A DNA stretch of 64,000 bases from NCBI RefSeq assembly GCF_000374105.1, contig NZ_KB893650.1, positions 428,862 to 492,861 of the forward strand, read 5' to 3'. Positions 1 to 8,705 of this stretch are shown in pieces. The position numbers were made by a program, and so were the translations under genes. This DNA is from Kangiella aquimarina DSM 16071. Lineage in GTDB: Bacteria > Pseudomonadota > Gammaproteobacteria > Enterobacterales > Kangiellaceae. Below the pieces are notes generated by a model that worked only from the letters and a program-made list of their open reading frames with translations, did not search any database and was not told where the DNA came from. Numbering within the stretch: the stretch's first letter is position 1; every line of letters begins with the position of its first letter.

Positions 1-1560
1 TTGAGCGCGGCTGGGTACCCATTGAGCCAGGTGGCTATATTGATCGATTACCTTTCGTGATACTAGCTCATCTAGATCATCATTGTATTGGCTTAAGGTT
101 TGTAACAGCTGTTCATCAGATTCAGCACGAACCAGAAAAAACTGGTTGGTTGCCGGTGCTGAGATAATTCGGGTTAGTTCCGCTTCCTGATCGGTAAGCT
201 GCTGAGGGGCTGCCTGTAGCTGCCTGATATTGTCATTAGCCCGGTCGGTATCGAGTAACAGGTAACCCGCAAAAACAGGTAATCCCAATAAAATGATAAA
301 AAGTGCAGGATGAGCGAGTTTGCGACTGAAAGACTGATGACCTGTTAAAAGAGCGATAAATGGGCCTGGCGTGGAAACCTTGTATTGGAAAACATCGAAC
401 AATAAGGACACCGTTAAAAAAGCGCCAATCAACCCTGCAATACAGAAAATAGCCATTTGCTGCAGACCAGGGAATGGAGCCATAAACAGCGCAATATAGC
501 CAATGATGCTTGAAACAAGCCCCATCAGAATAGCTATAAAAATATGTGACAAGGGACGCCGGTGGTGAACGGCGCTTGAAAAATAGTGAAACGCATAATC
601 AACTGCTACCCCTACCAGACTCGCGCCAAAAACCATCGTCAGGATATGAATTGAGCCAAAAACAATATGAACAGTTGTAAAGCCGATAAAGATTCCAGTG
701 GCTAATGAGGTCATTGTCATTAGAAGCGGAGCTGTGCTTCTAAACGCAACAATCAATAGAGCGATAACACCAAGTAAGGAACCTAAGCCGATTGTTGATA
801 TTTCTGATTTGGCAGAGGCTGCAGCATATTGGGCATAAAAAAGTGCACCGGTAGTTAAAAGCTCAACCTGGGGATTTTGTTCAGAGAATTGATCAAGTAA
901 GCCGGCAATCTCTTCTTGTGTCCTGGTATCAAAGGGTGACTCTTTGAGACGCGCAGACAGAATCAGAACCTGCTGCCCCGAGTCGATAACTTTTAAAAAA
1001 TCGCCAACGACCTGTGTGTTGCTATGTCTAGAAGAACTATTGGCAACAGCCTGCTGTAAGTAACGGTAGGATAATAGCAAAGGATCCTGTGCAATCAGTG
1101 GTAATAATTGACCCGATAGCGGCGAGTAGATCATTTGTAGACTATGTTCAACAAAGGGCTCAGCACCCTCTGTTAACATCAGGCCTCTGTCTTTGCTGTT
1201 TAATAAATGAAAACGATGCTTGAAGATGAGTTCAGCAATGATCTCCTGCTCAGCCTCTGAGATTTGTGTGTTAAATCGTTCTATCAGTTGCGTCTGCTGC
1301 AACTGATTAACCAGAGAAGCGGCCACCGGCTCGAGCTCATTGGACGAATTGCTTTTTAGTCCAATTATGATCTGCTTGAAATTGTTATCGGAAAACTGAG
1401 CAAAGGCTTTTTCTGCAAAAGGATCAACTTCAGTTTCTGGTAACAGTTTCAGGATATTGGTTTCGACCTGTATGCCATCATGAAGCTGTTTATAAAACAG
1501 ACCTGCTGAAAGAAGGATAATTAATGCCCAAATGAGGGCTTTAACTTTAGTGGATGACAT
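1..1560 (-). CDS. apeM: MMPL/RND-family exporter of the aryl-polyene cluster (3' end outside window)
   Basis: A frame of 520 codons without a stop runs from an ATG at 1560 to the left edge, so the C-terminus is missing. An N-terminal transmembrane anchor (about residues 7-20) is followed by a large periplasmic loop and then by closely spaced hydrophobic helices from about residue 250, including small-residue-rich segments typical of MMPL permeases. It overlaps the upstream LolA-like gene by 14 bp, which implies translational coupling. MMPL proteins in aryl-polyene loci are thought to move the acylated pigment or its lipid carrier from the inner membrane. The role is inferred from family and position; the substrate is not visible in the sequence. 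Confidence 0.85.
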   Translation of the reverse strand, partial: MSSTKVKALIWALIILLSAGLFYKQLHDGIQVETNILKLLPETEVDPFAEKAFAQFSDNNFKQIIIGLKSNSSNELEPVAASLVNQLQQTQLIERFNTQISEAEQEIIAELIFKHRFHLLNSKDRGLMLTEGAEPFVEHSLQMIYSPLSGQLLPLIAQDPLLLSYRYLQQAVANSSSRHSNTQVVGDFLKVIDSGQQVLILSARLKESPFDTRTQEEIAGLLDQFSEQNPQVELLTTGALFYAQYAAASAKSEISTIGLGSLLGVIALLIVAFRSTAPLLMTMTSLATGIFIGFTTVHIVFGSIHILTMVFGASLVGVAVDYAFHYFSSAVHHRRPLSHIFIAILMGLVSSIIGYIALFMAPFPGLQQMAIFCIAGLIGAFLTVSLLFDVFQYKVSTPGPFIALLTGHQSFSRKLAHPALFIILLGLPVFAGYLLLDTDRANDNIRQLQAAPQQLTDQEAELTRIISAPATNQFFLVRAESDEQLLQTLSQYNDDLDELVSRKVIDQYSHLAQWVPSRAQ

Positions 1561-2179
1561 ATGAACGGAGCTGATTGATCAGATCAGGATCGGTTGATGG
1601 TGAAAGCACCAGTTGAGTTGAATCGCCACTAGCCTCGGTAAATGAGAGCGTTTCTATGTGATTCTGACCGCTGATATTTATATTGGTAATGATGGGTTTC
1701 ATGTCATTGGAACTGGCTTCGAGCTCAATGCTCCAGCGTGTTTCTGTGCAGTCTAAAGCTACAGAAAAGTGGTTATCTAATTTTTCAAAATCACCAGCGA
1801 GAATAGCCAGAAAAGTCGAACTGATCAGCTGACTCATTTTTTGATTATTGTTGGCAGGCGACATGACCGGTTGATCATTTTTATTGAATTGTCTGAGAGT
1901 CTGCTGACCGATTAACAAGGTGCTTTTTATTGGCTGCTGAGTCTGCCAGATGACCTGGTTATCGTCGCTAATTAATAGATAGCCTTTAGAGATCAGAGGT
2001 TTTTTTAGGATGGTAACTTGCTTAGTTTGAACAAATTCATTCAGCATGGCTTGTTCACCAAGTTCGGAGGCAATGGATTCAAGTGAGCACTTGAAAGGTT
2101 GCTCCGCTTTTACCGGAGAGCTGGTCACAAACAAAAGGCCATACAATATGCTGGCTAAAAGAAAGTTAAAGAGAGGCAT
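1547..2179 (-). CDS. apeL: LolA-like periplasmic carrier protein of the aryl-polyene cluster
   Basis: About 210 residues. I place the start at the internal ATG at 2179 because it directly precedes a good signal peptide (hydrophobic core FNFLLASILYGLLFV, cleavage near VKA-EQ); an upstream in-frame ATG at 2239 would add 20 polar residues and lengthen the overlap with the thioesterase gene to 74 bp. The mature part resembles LolA-type half-barrels that bind acyl chains (alternating strands, motif GYLLISDDNQVIWQTQQP). LolA-like proteins beside MMPL exporters probably ferry lipidated product across the periplasm. It overlaps its neighbours by 14 bp on each side, so it belongs to the operon. Confidence 0.8.
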   Translation of the reverse strand: MPLFNFLLASILYGLLFVTSSPVKAEQPFKCSLESIASELGEQAMLNEFVQTKQVTILKKPLISKGYLLISDDNQVIWQTQQPIKSTLLIGQQTLRQFNKNDQPVMSPANNNQKMSQLISSTFLAILAGDFEKLDNHFSVALDCTETRWSIELEASSNDMKPIITNINISGQNHIETLSFTEASGDSTQLVLSPSTDPDLINQLRSYVIH

Positions 2180-2609
2180 AAAAGAGCTCAATTTTTTGGC
2201 TAAGAATTTTTGGTGATACCAGCTGCATTTCAAAGTCATCCACGGTTACTGCTACCTGGATTGAGTAACCTTTTGACAGGCGCTTACCTGTTTCGTGGTC
2301 TTCAATACGATAATCAATGGCCAGTCTGTTCTCGCACTCTTTAAGCGTTGCGATACACCGAAGTTTTTGACCATATTTGGCAGGATGAATGTATTTAAGA
2401 CGAATATCGATGATGGGCCAGTAATATCCAGAGGCTTTCATCTGCGGATAGTCATAATCAATGGTACGGAGCAGCTGGCAACGGGCTTCTTCAAAGTACT
2501 TAACATAGTTGCCATGCCAGACGATGTGCATGGGGTCGAGGTCAAAAAAAGGTACCTCAACCACATACTCTGCACTGATCGGATGCTGTTTAAGCTGTTT
2601 GTTATCCAT
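2166..2609 (-). CDS. apeK: hot-dog acyl-CoA/ACP thioesterase of the aryl-polyene cluster
   Basis: 147 residues, the usual length of 4-hydroxybenzoyl-CoA thioesterase-type enzymes. The N-terminal signature FDLDPMHIVWHGNYVKYFEEAR carries the catalytic Asp of this family (the D-x-D-P-x-x-I-x-W-H-x-N-Y pattern). Such enzymes hydrolyse acyl-CoA or acyl-ACP thioesters; in aryl-polyene loci the ApeK-type thioesterase is thought to release or proofread the polyene chain. The start ATG is one base past the stop of the ammonia-lyase gene, and the 3' end overlaps the LolA-like gene. No signal peptide, so cytoplasmic. Confidence 0.85.
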   Translation of the reverse strand: MDNKQLKQHPISAEYVVEVPFFDLDPMHIVWHGNYVKYFEEARCQLLRTIDYDYPQMKASGYYWPIIDIRLKYIHPAKYGQKLRCIATLKECENRLAIDYRIEDHETGKRLSKGYSIQVAVTVDDFEMQLVSPKILSQKIELFYASL

Positions 2610-2610
2610 C

Positions 2611-4155
2611 TCAGTAGGTGCTCCAATGCTGGTTCTGAATTAAAGCCACAAACTGGCGTAACTCTTGTTCAAGTGGACGGTCTTCACTAACCAGTTCGAA
2701 ACGATCAAACACTTCTTTCAGGGTCTTCGAAACACTTTCGGAAAGAGAGGACTCCTGCAGCTGATTCTGTCGAATACGCAACTGTACTGCCTGACTTGCT
2801 GCCATTAGAGATGCTGCAGCAACCTGCTCGGTTAACTCCAGAATTCGTAAACAATCTCTGGCTGCGATGGTGCCCATACTGACTTTATCCTGATTATGGC
2901 ACTCGGTTGAGCGAGAAAAAACACTGGCTGGCATGGTGAGTTTAAGCGCTTCAGCAGTCCAGGCACTGATGCCGATTTGTACTGCCTTAAAGCCATGATT
3001 CAGTGGCTTTCTGTCTTCAGTGGCAGCCGATAAATTATTCGGTAGTCCATGATTGAACTTGTTATCCATTAACAGAGCCATTTGTCGATCCATTAGATCA
3101 GCAAGGTTGGCCACTCCTGTTTTCATAGTATCCATGACCATCGCGATATGACCACCATAGAAATGACCGCCATGTAAAACATGCTGACCTTCGCCATCAA
3201 TAATAGGATTGTCATTAGCGCTATTTAATTCAGTTTCAATAACCTGCTTAAACCATGGCATGGCATCGTTCAATGCACCAATAATGTGGGGGGCGCAACG
3301 GATGGAGTAACGATCCTGTAGACGCTCGGAATTCCGCGGGTGTTTGTGGTGGTTCAGATCGTCACGAATCCAGGCTGCCACCTGATTTTGCCCGGGGTGA
3401 GGCTTTACCGAAAATAAAATATCGTCAAAGTGCGCGCTGTTTCCCTGTAATGCAATGGAGCACAAAGAAGTAATGCGCGAGCATAACTGAATTAAGTATT
3501 CGGCACGGCTGTAGGCCAAACAGGCCAAAGCTGTCATCACCGCGGTGCCATTCATGACTGCCAGCCCCTCTTTGGGCTGTAAACGGATGGGTTCTATGCC
3601 AAGAGCCTGAAAGACTTCCTGTGTAGGCTTAATTGCACCATCCAACATAACCTCGCGCTCACCAATCAGGGCTGCAGCCACATAAGATAGCGGCGTTAGG
3701 TCGCCACTGGCCCCTACGGATCCCTCTTCTGGGATGCGCGGTAGAATATCGTGTTCTAACAGTCGATTTAATTGCTCTAACAGTTGCCAGCTGACACCTG
3801 AATATCCCTGGCACAGAGAGGCCAGGCGGGTGGCCAGGATGGCGCGGGTTTGTTGAGCATTAAAGATATTGCCAAGTCCACAGCCATGAAACCTGGTCAG
3901 GTGCAAAGGGAGTTCCGGAACATTGGCTAACGGCACCTGTGTAGTAACTGAGTCACCATATCCTGTCGTAACACCATAAATAACACCATCTTCCCGCAAC
4001 AGGGTCTTAATAAAGTCAGCACCCTGCTCTATACGCGCCTTAAACTGAGGATCGCTGTTTAGCGAGGCTGTTGCATTGCGTTGAGCAAGCTGATTAATAT
4101 CCTCGATTGTGAGTGGTTGCTGACCAAAAGTAATGTTCTGTTTATTGGTTGTCAC
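2611..4155 (-). CDS. aromatic amino acid ammonia-lyase (HAL/PAL/TAL family), likely making the aryl starter
   Basis: 514 residues. The MIO prosthetic group forms from the triad Ala149-Ser150-Gly151 in the motif GSVGASGDLTPLS, and the catalytic Tyr60 lies in VIYGVTTGYG. The enzyme eliminates ammonia from an aromatic amino acid to give a cinnamate-type acid. The substrate-selecting pair reads Phe89-His90 (TRFHGCGLG). Bacterial TAL has His-Leu there and histidine lyase Ser-His, so specificity cannot be read off directly. The position between the ApeJ and ApeK homologues suggests that it supplies a cinnamate or coumarate starter, as tyrosine ammonia-lyase does in flexirubin synthesis. It has a GTG start and overlaps the preceding gene by 14 bp. 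Confidence 0.88.
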   Translation of the reverse strand: MTTNKQNITFGQQPLTIEDINQLAQRNATASLNSDPQFKARIEQGADFIKTLLREDGVIYGVTTGYGDSVTTQVPLANVPELPLHLTRFHGCGLGNIFNAQQTRAILATRLASLCQGYSGVSWQLLEQLNRLLEHDILPRIPEEGSVGASGDLTPLSYVAAALIGEREVMLDGAIKPTQEVFQALGIEPIRLQPKEGLAVMNGTAVMTALACLAYSRAEYLIQLCSRITSLCSIALQGNSAHFDDILFSVKPHPGQNQVAAWIRDDLNHHKHPRNSERLQDRYSIRCAPHIIGALNDAMPWFKQVIETELNSANDNPIIDGEGQHVLHGGHFYGGHIAMVMDTMKTGVANLADLMDRQMALLMDNKFNHGLPNNLSAATEDRKPLNHGFKAVQIGISAWTAEALKLTMPASVFSRSTECHNQDKVSMGTIAARDCLRILELTEQVAAASLMAASQAVQLRIRQNQLQESSLSESVSKTLKEVFDRFELVSEDRPLEQELRQFVALIQNQHWSTY

Positions 4156-5875
4156 GGTTATTCTTCTCTTGAGTGTTTATGGCATTACGCTGAATAGAGT
4201 TCACATCATCTTTTTGCCAGAAATTATAAAAATTAAACCATTGATAAGGGGCTTTGAGGCAATAATGCTCCAGCCTTTGTGCGTAATCTGTAATGATGGA
4301 TTGTAACTGCTCGTTTTTATTAGTTCTAGCAAGTTTCAGGCTGTCCGCGAAAGGTTCCAGGTATAGGTGATACTGGCCGGATTGTTTAAGACAGAATAAA
4401 AGATAGGTTGGGCATTCGAGTAAACTGGCGAGGATAAAGGGTCCCTGAGAAAAGGGGGCTGGTTGACCAAGAAACGGAGCATAATTCACTCGCCCATATT
4501 GTGTTACCGAGGTTCTGTCGCCAACGATAATGACAATTTCACCAGCCTCTACTTTTTGTTTAAGCTCAATGGCCGTGTCTGCCCCCATAGTATCAACCTG
4601 AATCAGGTTTACCGAGGCTTTAGGGTTAAATTTTTCCAGAGCTTTCTGGAACTTCAGAGCATGCTTGGTAAACACTAACGCATTAATCTTCAGGGAAGAG
4701 TCGGATTCACCGATGGCTCGACACAGCTCAAGATTACCAAGGTGGGAACCTATGAATACAGCACCTTGTTGTTTCTTGCTGTTACGCAGATTGGCAAAAA
4801 CATCGGCATGATGAAACACAATATCAGACAAGTGCACATCACCTAGCCAGCCTCTAATTTTATCGACCGCCGCCAGGCCAAATTGATAAAAGTGTTTATA
4901 GACATGATACCAGCGAACTTTCTTTTTCGATCCCGTGTACTGATTGATTTGCCGAAGATACTGATAGGAAGCCTTGCGAGCCTTATTGCCGGTTAAGACA
5001 AAGTAGGCAATAACCGGGATCAATGCGATGCGAAATAACCACTGGCCAAAAATTCGATACAGCCAGACCAGTATCTGTATCCCAAGAGTTGAGCCGCGTT
5101 CTTCAGTTGCTGACCAGTGACTATCGGGTCTGGATTTTTTTTTGAAGCGACGTGCAATCAGGCGCGGAGCCCGCGGTAGCATGCCAAAAAAGAGCTTGGT
5201 ATGCATTTTAGTAATTAACCAGTTGTCCTTAAGCATCCTGAAGTGAGAAGAGCCGTCTTCGGGGTAAGTAACTTTGGTTGGAAAGTTGATGATTTCAACT
5301 GACTGCCAATACAGCTTGACCAGGATCTCGGTGTCAAAATCCATGCGCTTGCCAATCGAGGTTGATTGGATTAAGGCGACTGTAATCGCCAATGGATACA
5401 GGCGGTAGCCACACATCGAATCCTTGATGCTAAAAGACAGGGTTTCAACCCAAACCCAGAAGTGAGTGATATACCGAGGGATTAGACGACCAAGAGGAAC
5501 GGATTCATCATAATCCGGGATGCCGCAGATGACTGCATTTAAGTTGTTCTGGCTTAGGCTAATAAAATTAGGAATATCCGTCAGGTCATGCTGACCATCA
5601 GCGTCAACCTGTATGGCGTGGGTAAAACCTTGCTTATGGGCTTCAATAAACCCAGCCATGACTGCCCCACCCTTTCCGGAATTTTGTTCAAGATTAATGA
5701 CCTGTAGAAAGGGATAGCTGTGTGGCAGTTGATTAAGGTATTGGCTGGTTGATGCATCGCTCCCATCATTCACCATAATCACAGGCAGAGATAATTCTGC
5801 GATAGATTGCAGTACCCGGTCGATATGCTGAGTGTGATTATAGTTTGGGATAACGATGCAGTAAGAAGATTTCAT
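4142..5875 (-). CDS. apeJ: glycosyltransferase family 2 / LpxL-like acyltransferase fusion
   Basis: About 577 residues from the ATG at 5875; an in-frame TTG at 5905 is a weaker alternative that would overlap the dehydratase gene. Residues 1-240 form a GT2 domain (YCIVIPNYNH, VNDGSDAS, and the DADGQHD motif for nucleotide-sugar/metal binding). A hydrophobic stretch follows, then a C-terminal LpxL/HtrB-type acyltransferase with the H-x4-E catalytic motif in GSHLGNLELCRA and a GDRTS motif. The fusion could both glycosylate and acylate, linking the aryl-polyene to a sugar-lipid membrane anchor. This two-domain architecture is known from aryl-polyene loci; the sugar and acceptor are unknown. No clear ribosome-binding site precedes the ATG. 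Confidence 0.85.
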   Translation of the reverse strand: MKSSYCIVIPNYNHTQHIDRVLQSIAELSLPVIMVNDGSDASTSQYLNQLPHSYPFLQVINLEQNSGKGGAVMAGFIEAHKQGFTHAIQVDADGQHDLTDIPNFISLSQNNLNAVICGIPDYDESVPLGRLIPRYITHFWVWVETLSFSIKDSMCGYRLYPLAITVALIQSTSIGKRMDFDTEILVKLYWQSVEIINFPTKVTYPEDGSSHFRMLKDNWLITKMHTKLFFGMLPRAPRLIARRFKKKSRPDSHWSATEERGSTLGIQILVWLYRIFGQWLFRIALIPVIAYFVLTGNKARKASYQYLRQINQYTGSKKKVRWYHVYKHFYQFGLAAVDKIRGWLGDVHLSDIVFHHADVFANLRNSKKQQGAVFIGSHLGNLELCRAIGESDSSLKINALVFTKHALKFQKALEKFNPKASVNLIQVDTMGADTAIELKQKVEAGEIVIIVGDRTSVTQYGRVNYAPFLGQPAPFSQGPFILASLLECPTYLLFCLKQSGQYHLYLEPFADSLKLARTNKNEQLQSIITDYAQRLEHYCLKAPYQWFNFYNFWQKDDVNSIQRNAINTQEKNNRDNQ

Positions 5876-5886
5876 CAGGAATTTGT

Positions 5887-6261
5887 CTAAGCTGAATTTT
5901 GGCAATCATCAAGATGTATTTTTCCTGATGAAAATTGATGATCATGATTAAAAAAGCGGAAAGAAAGTTGCTGCTTATTCAGATCATGAGTCAATTCAAG
6001 CGAAACAGGCGTATTTGGCGTAATCACGTGCTGAAATTTCAGCGCTGAAATCTTATCGATAACTGCCCTTTTTTCTGGATTATCGTTAGTTGCCAGCAGC
6101 TTATTAAAAAAATGAAGAGACCATCCAATCTGTACTACGCCGGGCACAATCGGAAACTGATCAAAATGACCTTCAAAGGCATCAAGTTCAGGTTTGATAT
6201 CTAATTCTAGCAATACACTGTGGTCACCAGCATTCTGGGACAAAATTTCAGGGTAATCCAT
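5887..6261 (-). CDS. apeI: FabZ-like hot-dog 3-hydroxyacyl-ACP dehydratase
   Basis: 124 residues, a single hot-dog domain. The segment FEGHFDQFPIVPGVVQIGW matches the FabZ/FabA active-site helix, with the catalytic His in GHF and the PI-x-PGV loop. The acidic partner residue of FabZ (in its VEAL segment) is not obviously kept, since the sequence there reads VVQIGW. It would dehydrate the 3-hydroxyacyl-ACP intermediates and so build the conjugated polyene. The start lies one base past the stop of the ApeH homologue, within a tightly packed operon. The symbol rests on gene order and family. Confidence 0.82.
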   Translation of the reverse strand: MDYPEILSQNAGDHSVLLELDIKPELDAFEGHFDQFPIVPGVVQIGWSLHFFNKLLATNDNPEKRAVIDKISALKFQHVITPNTPVSLELTHDLNKQQLSFRFFNHDHQFSSGKIHLDDCQNSA

Positions 6262-6262
6262 A

Positions 6263-7609
6263 TTAAAAAAGCCCCATCAGTTGATCCAGGGTTAGCTTAC
6301 CTTGTGAGTTATAGGGTAGCTGTTCAAGGTAACGCCATTTTCTTGGTATGGCAACGGCTTCATACCGTTCAGCAAGCTCCGATCTAAGGCATTGATTAAT
6401 GTGATGTTTGCCACGACTATTAAGAAGCTGGCAACCAGTTTCACTTAAAACAATAACCGCTCCCAAATAGGTTCTATGATGCTGTAGGACAACGACTTTT
6501 GCTGCATTGACTAGAGAGGACTCTATGAGCGTTGTTTCTATCGCATCGAGGGAGACACGTTTTTCTTCTATTTTAACGACCCGATCCAATCTGCCGAGTA
6601 TTCGAAATTGGCCACCAGGTAGCAGCTGGATATCGTCATCCAGTCGATAGGGAGTGCTTAAGTATGGAGATGAAAGCGTGGTTATTCCTTCTGCATCCTG
6701 CTGCATGGACATACTAGGAAATAAAGTCCAGCAGGCCTGGTTTTTACTCTGAGTGCGGTAACCTATGCCTCCGGTTTCTGTGCTACCAAAGACTTCAACC
6801 GGAAAGATACCCAGTTGTTCATAAGATGCCTGAGCTGCTGCTTCACTCAATAAACTACCGGAACTAAAGCATTGCTTTAACTCAATAGCATCAAGCTCAT
6901 GATCCTGTCTTGATAAAAATGCAGGACTTGAAATCAGGCAGATCTGAGAAAGAGGTTGAGATAGGGATCTCAGCTGCTCCTGGTACAGCACAATTTCGGC
7001 ATAAAATGGATATCGGTACAAAAGTGGCCAGAGTAACCTGAAAATGAGTCCATAAATATGGTGGTGAGAAACGGTTGATAAGAAAGTGCAATTGGAAACA
7101 CTAGAGCCAAATATTGAATTGATGCAGCTGACTTCAGTTAATAATTGTTGAATTGATTTACTGATAGCCTTCGGTTGACTGGTAGAGCCGGAAGTAAAAA
7201 AAGTCAGGTTGTTGTCCAGTTGTAACGGTATGGTTACTGCTAGCTCAATGTCAGCTGGCTCTAATTCAGATGTGAGAAAGTGAGCCCCTGCCAATAAAGG
7301 CTCTAATGTTGCATCACCAATAACTGCATCAAATTGGTCGCTGATTTGGCTTAACCAGTCAGCTTTAGAGTTAGCGGTGAGAACCACATCTTTCTGTAAA
7401 AGAAATAAAGCAATCAGATTAACCGCAAAGTTATAGCTATGGTCGATAAAAAGAAGATAGCGTTGATGAGGATGCTGTTGAATATTATGGACGGCTCTGG
7501 CCAAATCCTCCCGGAAGCGGGTGGCTGGATATTGCTGTTGCTTATCATACGCAACACAATGATCGTCATTGGTCTGTATTAGCTGATTGAGTTTGTCCAA
7601 AGCTTCCAT
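6263..7609 (-). CDS. apeH: AMP-forming acyl-ACP/CoA synthetase loading the aryl starter
   Basis: 448 residues, an adenylate-forming enzyme of the ANL family. The phosphate-binding loop reads FFTSGSTSQPKAISKS, the A5-type motif VFGSTETGG, and a late GRLDRVVKIEEKRVSL matches the hinge (A8) region. The C-terminal Lys-bearing segment LPYNSQGKLTL is present. It is shorter than typical CoA ligases, as ApeH-type ligases are. These activate a hydroxybenzoate- or cinnamate-type acid and transfer it to an acyl carrier protein, consistent with the two ACP genes just upstream. An AGGTG ribosome-binding site precedes the ATG at 7609. Confidence 0.86.
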   Translation of the reverse strand: MEALDKLNQLIQTNDDHCVAYDKQQQYPATRFREDLARAVHNIQQHPHQRYLLFIDHSYNFAVNLIALFLLQKDVVLTANSKADWLSQISDQFDAVIGDATLEPLLAGAHFLTSELEPADIELAVTIPLQLDNNLTFFTSGSTSQPKAISKSIQQLLTEVSCINSIFGSSVSNCTFLSTVSHHHIYGLIFRLLWPLLYRYPFYAEIVLYQEQLRSLSQPLSQICLISSPAFLSRQDHELDAIELKQCFSSGSLLSEAAAQASYEQLGIFPVEVFGSTETGGIGYRTQSKNQACWTLFPSMSMQQDAEGITTLSSPYLSTPYRLDDDIQLLPGGQFRILGRLDRVVKIEEKRVSLDAIETTLIESSLVNAAKVVVLQHHRTYLGAVIVLSETGCQLLNSRGKHHINQCLRSELAERYEAVAIPRKWRYLEQLPYNSQGKLTLDQLMGLF

Positions 7610-7618
7610 GGATTCACC

Positions 7619-8185
7619 TCAGGCCTGCTTAAGCACGAGGCGACGATAGCCCCACTCTCCAATAAACAATAACCCCATGAGCAGGTAGGAAATTAGCCCG
7701 TTATAAAGAGCCCATATTTCAACCGATGTGAAAAAAACCGTATACAGAGAAACTAAGATATTTATTATAAAAAATAAACACCATATCTTAGTGACCTTAG
7801 TGGTATAAGGAATCGCTTCGGGAGGGAGTTCACTGGTTTGCAGGCGAGCAAATCGCTCGATGATTGTTGGTGGAGCGTACAGGCTATAACCGAAAACAGC
7901 CAAGAAACTGCCTGTAATGATTACAGGATACAATTTTAAACCTAGAGCCGAGTTCAATATAAAGCTTAAACCGGCCACTAAAAGCCCTACCACTAATACA
8001 ATAAGCCAAAGCCCCTTCATGGTTTCAATCAGTTTGCTACGAGCTATAAAGCCCCGTAGCAAAACCAGTGCGGCCAGGATAATTGCAATTGTTTTAGGTT
8101 GTAGATGCTGTAAACCAAAATAAACCGCAATGGGATACAGCAATACCACAAAGGCAATAAGAAACTTAAAGAGGTGTTGGAGCAT
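7619..8185 (-). CDS. apeG: integral membrane protein of the aryl-polyene cluster (COG4648-like)
   Basis: 188 residues with about six hydrophobic segments spread over the whole length (for example LFKFLIAFVVLLYPIAVYFG and GLWLIVLVVGLLVAGLSFIL). No catalytic motif is visible. Proteins of this type sit between the ACP and ligase genes of aryl-polyene loci, and their biochemical role is not established. The start ATG overlaps the stop of the ACP gene by one base, and only 9 bp separate its stop from the ligase start, so it belongs to the operon. It may help couple the cytoplasmic synthase to the membrane (inference). Confidence 0.75.
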   Translation of the reverse strand: MLQHLFKFLIAFVVLLYPIAVYFGLQHLQPKTIAIILAALVLLRGFIARSKLIETMKGLWLIVLVVGLLVAGLSFILNSALGLKLYPVIITGSFLAVFGYSLYAPPTIIERFARLQTSELPPEAIPYTTKVTKIWCLFFIINILVSLYTVFFTSVEIWALYNGLISYLLMGLLFIGEWGYRRLVLKQA

Positions 8186-8442
8186 CAGTTATGGACTAGA
8201 TCATAAACTGCATCAACAACATGTTGCATGGTACGAACTGCCTTGAAAGTATCAGGATTAACGGATTTACCAGTCATTTCCTGAAGTTTAATTACCAGAT
8301 CAACAGTATCAATACTATCTAAGTCAAGGTCAGTATATAAGTTTGCATCAAGGGTAATATCATCACCATCAACTTCAAAATCGTCTACTAAAATGGTAAC
8401 CAGTTCTTGATAGATGTGATCCTTGGTATCAAATTTAGCCAT
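8185..8442 (-). CDS. apeF: acyl carrier protein, second of a pair
   Basis: 85 residues, highly acidic. Ser43 in the motif DLDLDSIDTVDL is the phosphopantetheine attachment site, the D-S-I-D variant of the DSL motif. The protein would carry the growing polyene or the aryl starter as a thioester. Its ATG overlaps the stop codon of the upstream ACP gene (ATGA) and its own stop overlaps the start of the membrane-protein gene, so both are translationally coupled. Which of the two carriers takes the starter and which the chain cannot be told from sequence. Confidence 0.9.
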   Translation of the reverse strand: MAKFDTKDHIYQELVTILVDDFEVDGDDITLDANLYTDLDLDSIDTVDLVIKLQEMTGKSVNPDTFKAVRTMQHVVDAVYDLVHN

Positions 8443-8705
8443 CAGTTAGCACCTCTTTGTTGTTCAATAAACGAAGCAAGAGTACCTACTGAATAAAAAT
8501 GCTTTTTCGACTCTTCAGAGTCAGAATCCAGTTTAATATTGAATTGCTTTTTTATTGCGAGCCCCAATTCAAGCGCATCGATAGAGTCAAGACCTAACCC
8601 ATCGCCAAACAATGGCTCATCAGTTTCTATGTCATCAATGCTAATATCTTCAAGATCAAGAGAGTCAATAATGATCTCTTTAATCTCGGTTTCTAAGGAT
8701 TTCAT
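8442..8705 (-). CDS. apeE: acyl carrier protein, first of a pair
   Basis: 87 residues, acidic four-helix ACP. Ser41 in GDGLGLDSIDALELG is the phosphopantetheine site. It differs clearly from the second ACP (glycine-rich approach to the serine, FGDGLG), so the pair is not a recent duplication. The gene overlaps the acyltransferase gene upstream by 26 bp and the second ACP by four bases. The paired carriers match the ApeE/ApeF arrangement of aryl-polyene loci; the individual symbols are assigned by order only. Confidence 0.9.
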   Translation of the reverse strand: MKSLETEIKEIIIDSLDLEDISIDDIETDEPLFGDGLGLDSIDALELGLAIKKQFNIKLDSDSEESKKHFYSVGTLASFIEQQRGAN

